From an uncultured Acetatifactor sp. (GTDB lineage Bacteria; Bacillota; Clostridia; Lachnospirales; Lachnospiraceae): a stretch of 64,000 nt of DNA. The number at the start of each line of letters is the position of its first letter. Within the stretch, counting starts at the first letter, position 1. The notes under the pieces are model-generated. The model had not been told where the DNA came from. It did not search any database and worked only from the letters and a program-made list of their open reading frames with translations. This document shows positions 62,908-64,000 of this stretch, one piece after another. Made by a program: the position numbers and the translations under genes. The stretch lies in assembly GCA_947581865.1 (NCBI GenBank), contig CANPWA010000010.1, positions 1-64,000 on the forward strand, written 5' to 3'.

Positions 62908-64000
62908 GCTTTCTTCCTGCTTTCTTCCCAGTAGACCTCCATCTGGTCTCCGTCCCTGAGCGTCTCCATATAATCCGCATCATGCCCGTTGAGCTTGGTC
63001 ATGATCTTCCGCCCCCGGGCATCCTTCAGATTAAAATCAATAAAATCAAATATATCCACGAACACATAGGAGGGCTTGCCCGAGAGCGTCACCATGTCCC
63101 CATTGACCAGCACCTTCAGTTCACGTCCGCCTCTCCTTCGATCCTCGTCCGAAGACGCTGCCTCCGCACTCTCTCCGTCCGATGCGTTTCCGGAGTATGC
63201 CCCGCTTCCGCTGTCTTCGTCTCCCCCGGCGCCGCCGTCCGGATCAGACAGTTCCCCGTCCCCGGATGCAGTACCGGTATCCGGTTCACTGTCAAAAGAC
63301 GCTGCCTCCTCATCTTCATCAAGCGCGTCGTCCGTCACATCAAAACTCCATCTGCTGCCGTCCATGTCCCAGCTTACGGTAAAATTCTCATACACCTTCG
63401 TATCCGGTCTTGCCGGAGTATCGTTGACACGAATATCGGCACCCAGCGGCACATCCAAAAACTCTGCCACCTCTGCCACTGTATAAAAATTTTGTACTTT
63501 GATATCATCGCCCTCGCGGATCAGATAGAATTCATTCTGTCTGCCGCCATTGACCTCTGCCGTCTTGGGCAGATCGATCCTGCTTCCGTTGGCGTATACA
63601 TGAAGCTGCTCTGCCAGCTCCGGCAGACGCCCCAGTTCCTGCACCGCCGCCTCTCCCTCGGTGGACGCCTGTACAGCGATCACATCCCCGCTGTGGATCT
63701 GTGTATGTAAGTCCGCGGGGTCTCCGTTTAATCTGATCACTGCCGCCTCGCCGCGGCTCCCCCGGGTCATACAGGATTTTCCGTTGACCGTATAGGTCAA
63801 CGCCTTCCCCCTTCGGGGAAACAGCTCCTCATTTCCAAACTGCGCCTGCATTGCCGCATCCGCCACCGTGAGCCTGCCATTGTCATAGAGCTTCATACGC
63901 TCCCTGTTAAACTCCACAAAGATAAAATTATTGCTCTGCTCATAGTAGCTTAGACAGATACCGATGGGGGTGACCATCAGCGAATCCATCCGGGCGTCCT
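62904..64000 (-). CDS. FtsA-like protein, 3' part (5' end outside window)
   Basis: An open frame runs from the window edge, so the N-terminal part is missing. The visible 365 residues start in TPIGICLSYYEQSNNFIFV, a piece I recall from large Lachnospiraceae FtsA-related proteins. Then come repeated small beta-type units, each with a VNG or ANG turn and a GDxIxV strand (TYTVNGKS, IRLNGDPAD, HSGDVIAV; HVYANGSR, REGDDIKV; LKVLVNGD, LRDGDQMEV). An acidic Ser/Asp/Gly-rich insert covers about 230-285. It may act in division with the adjacent WalJ-like protein; this is inference. Confidence 0.7.
   Translation of the reverse strand, partial: DARMDSLMVTPIGICLSYYEQSNNFIFVEFNRERMKLYDNGRLTVADAAMQAQFGNEELFPRRGKALTYTVNGKSCMTRGSRGEAAVIRLNGDPADLHTQIHSGDVIAVQASTEGEAAVQELGRLPELAEQLHVYANGSRIDLPKTAEVNGGRQNEFYLIREGDDIKVQNFYTVAEVAEFLDVPLGADIRVNDTPARPDTKVYENFTVSWDMDGSRWSFDVTDDALDEDEEAASFDSEPDTGTASGDGELSDPDGGAGGDEDSGSGAYSGNASDGESAEAASSDEDRRRGGRELKVLVNGDMVTLSGKPSYVFVDIFDFIDFNLKDARGRKIMTKLNGHDADYMETLRDGDQMEVYWEESRKKA

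Noticed and set aside
1..64000. tRNA or rRNA genes, prophage or complete IS elements
   Set aside because: None recognised in any intergenic region; gaps are short and carry no conserved RNA gene pattern except the T-box.

Overview
The window looks like chromosomal DNA of an anaerobic Clostridia member, most likely a Lachnospiraceae species. This is inferred from protein content and gene order, not from a marker search. Supporting points are the long ylxM-ffh-rpsP-KH-rimM-trmD-rplS-lepB-rbgA-lepB-rnhB-ylqG-ylqH-yraN-pgeF series, the pta/ackA-yceD-rpmF-plsX-acpP-rnc-smc-ftsY series, a DUF711 gene next to an ACT gene, a long-form ribose-phosphate pyrophosphokinase, a tryptophan T-box, and TTGACA-17-TATAAT promoters. 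Nearly every gene is on the minus strand; only metF, prs and tmcAL are clearly plus. I see no rRNA, tRNA, CRISPR array, complete insertion sequence or prophage.

Layout. 0-2.5 kb: a truncated flavodoxin gene behind a MoxR-ATPase/VWA pair. 2.8-8.2 kb: metF (+), then DUF512-der-plsY-gpsA read leftward. 8.3-13.0 kb: prs (+), convergent with a large histidine kinase and its response regulator. 13.1-24.4 kb: the ylxM-to-pgeF cluster for protein targeting, ribosome assembly and tRNA modification, with a TrmD-GNAT fusion and two flagellum-like orphans. 24.5-32.9 kb: a variable zone with a DUF402 gene, a broken acetyltransferase, an MmcQ-like protein, a DUF1295 membrane protein, an ACT protein, and a BlaI/M56-peptidase module whose C-terminal domain has been duplicated into a separate lipoprotein; it ends in gene relics. 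32.9-42.7 kb: yceD-rpmF, plsX-acpP, rnc-smc-ftsY-ilvA-yitT. 42.8-49.1 kb: trpE-trpGD-trpC-trpB-trpA behind a T-box, without trpF. 49.2-56.4 kb: surface and signalling genes: a lipoprotein, an amidase-deacetylase fusion, and a two-component system flanked by two membrane-anchored proteins. 56.5-64 kb: ackA, pta, the divergent acetate-using tRNA enzyme tmcAL, DUF711-ACT, a WalJ-like hydrolase, and the 3' part of an FtsA-like gene that runs off the window.

Read together, two blocks that are usually close in Clostridia (tmcAL-pta-ackA with yceD-rpmF-plsX-acpP-rnc-smc-ftsY, and ylxM-ffh-rpsP onward) are in collinear order but separated by two accessory insertions, 24.5-32.9 kb and 42.8-56.4 kb. 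The insertions hold most of the decayed genes, duplications, lipoproteins and envelope sensors. The less ordinary items are the TrmD-GNAT fusion, the BlaR1-like sensor with a propeller-type ectodomain in place of a penicillin-binding domain, the four-gene two-component cassette, and an Asp/Gly-rich calcium-loop motif shared by three otherwise different surface proteins.
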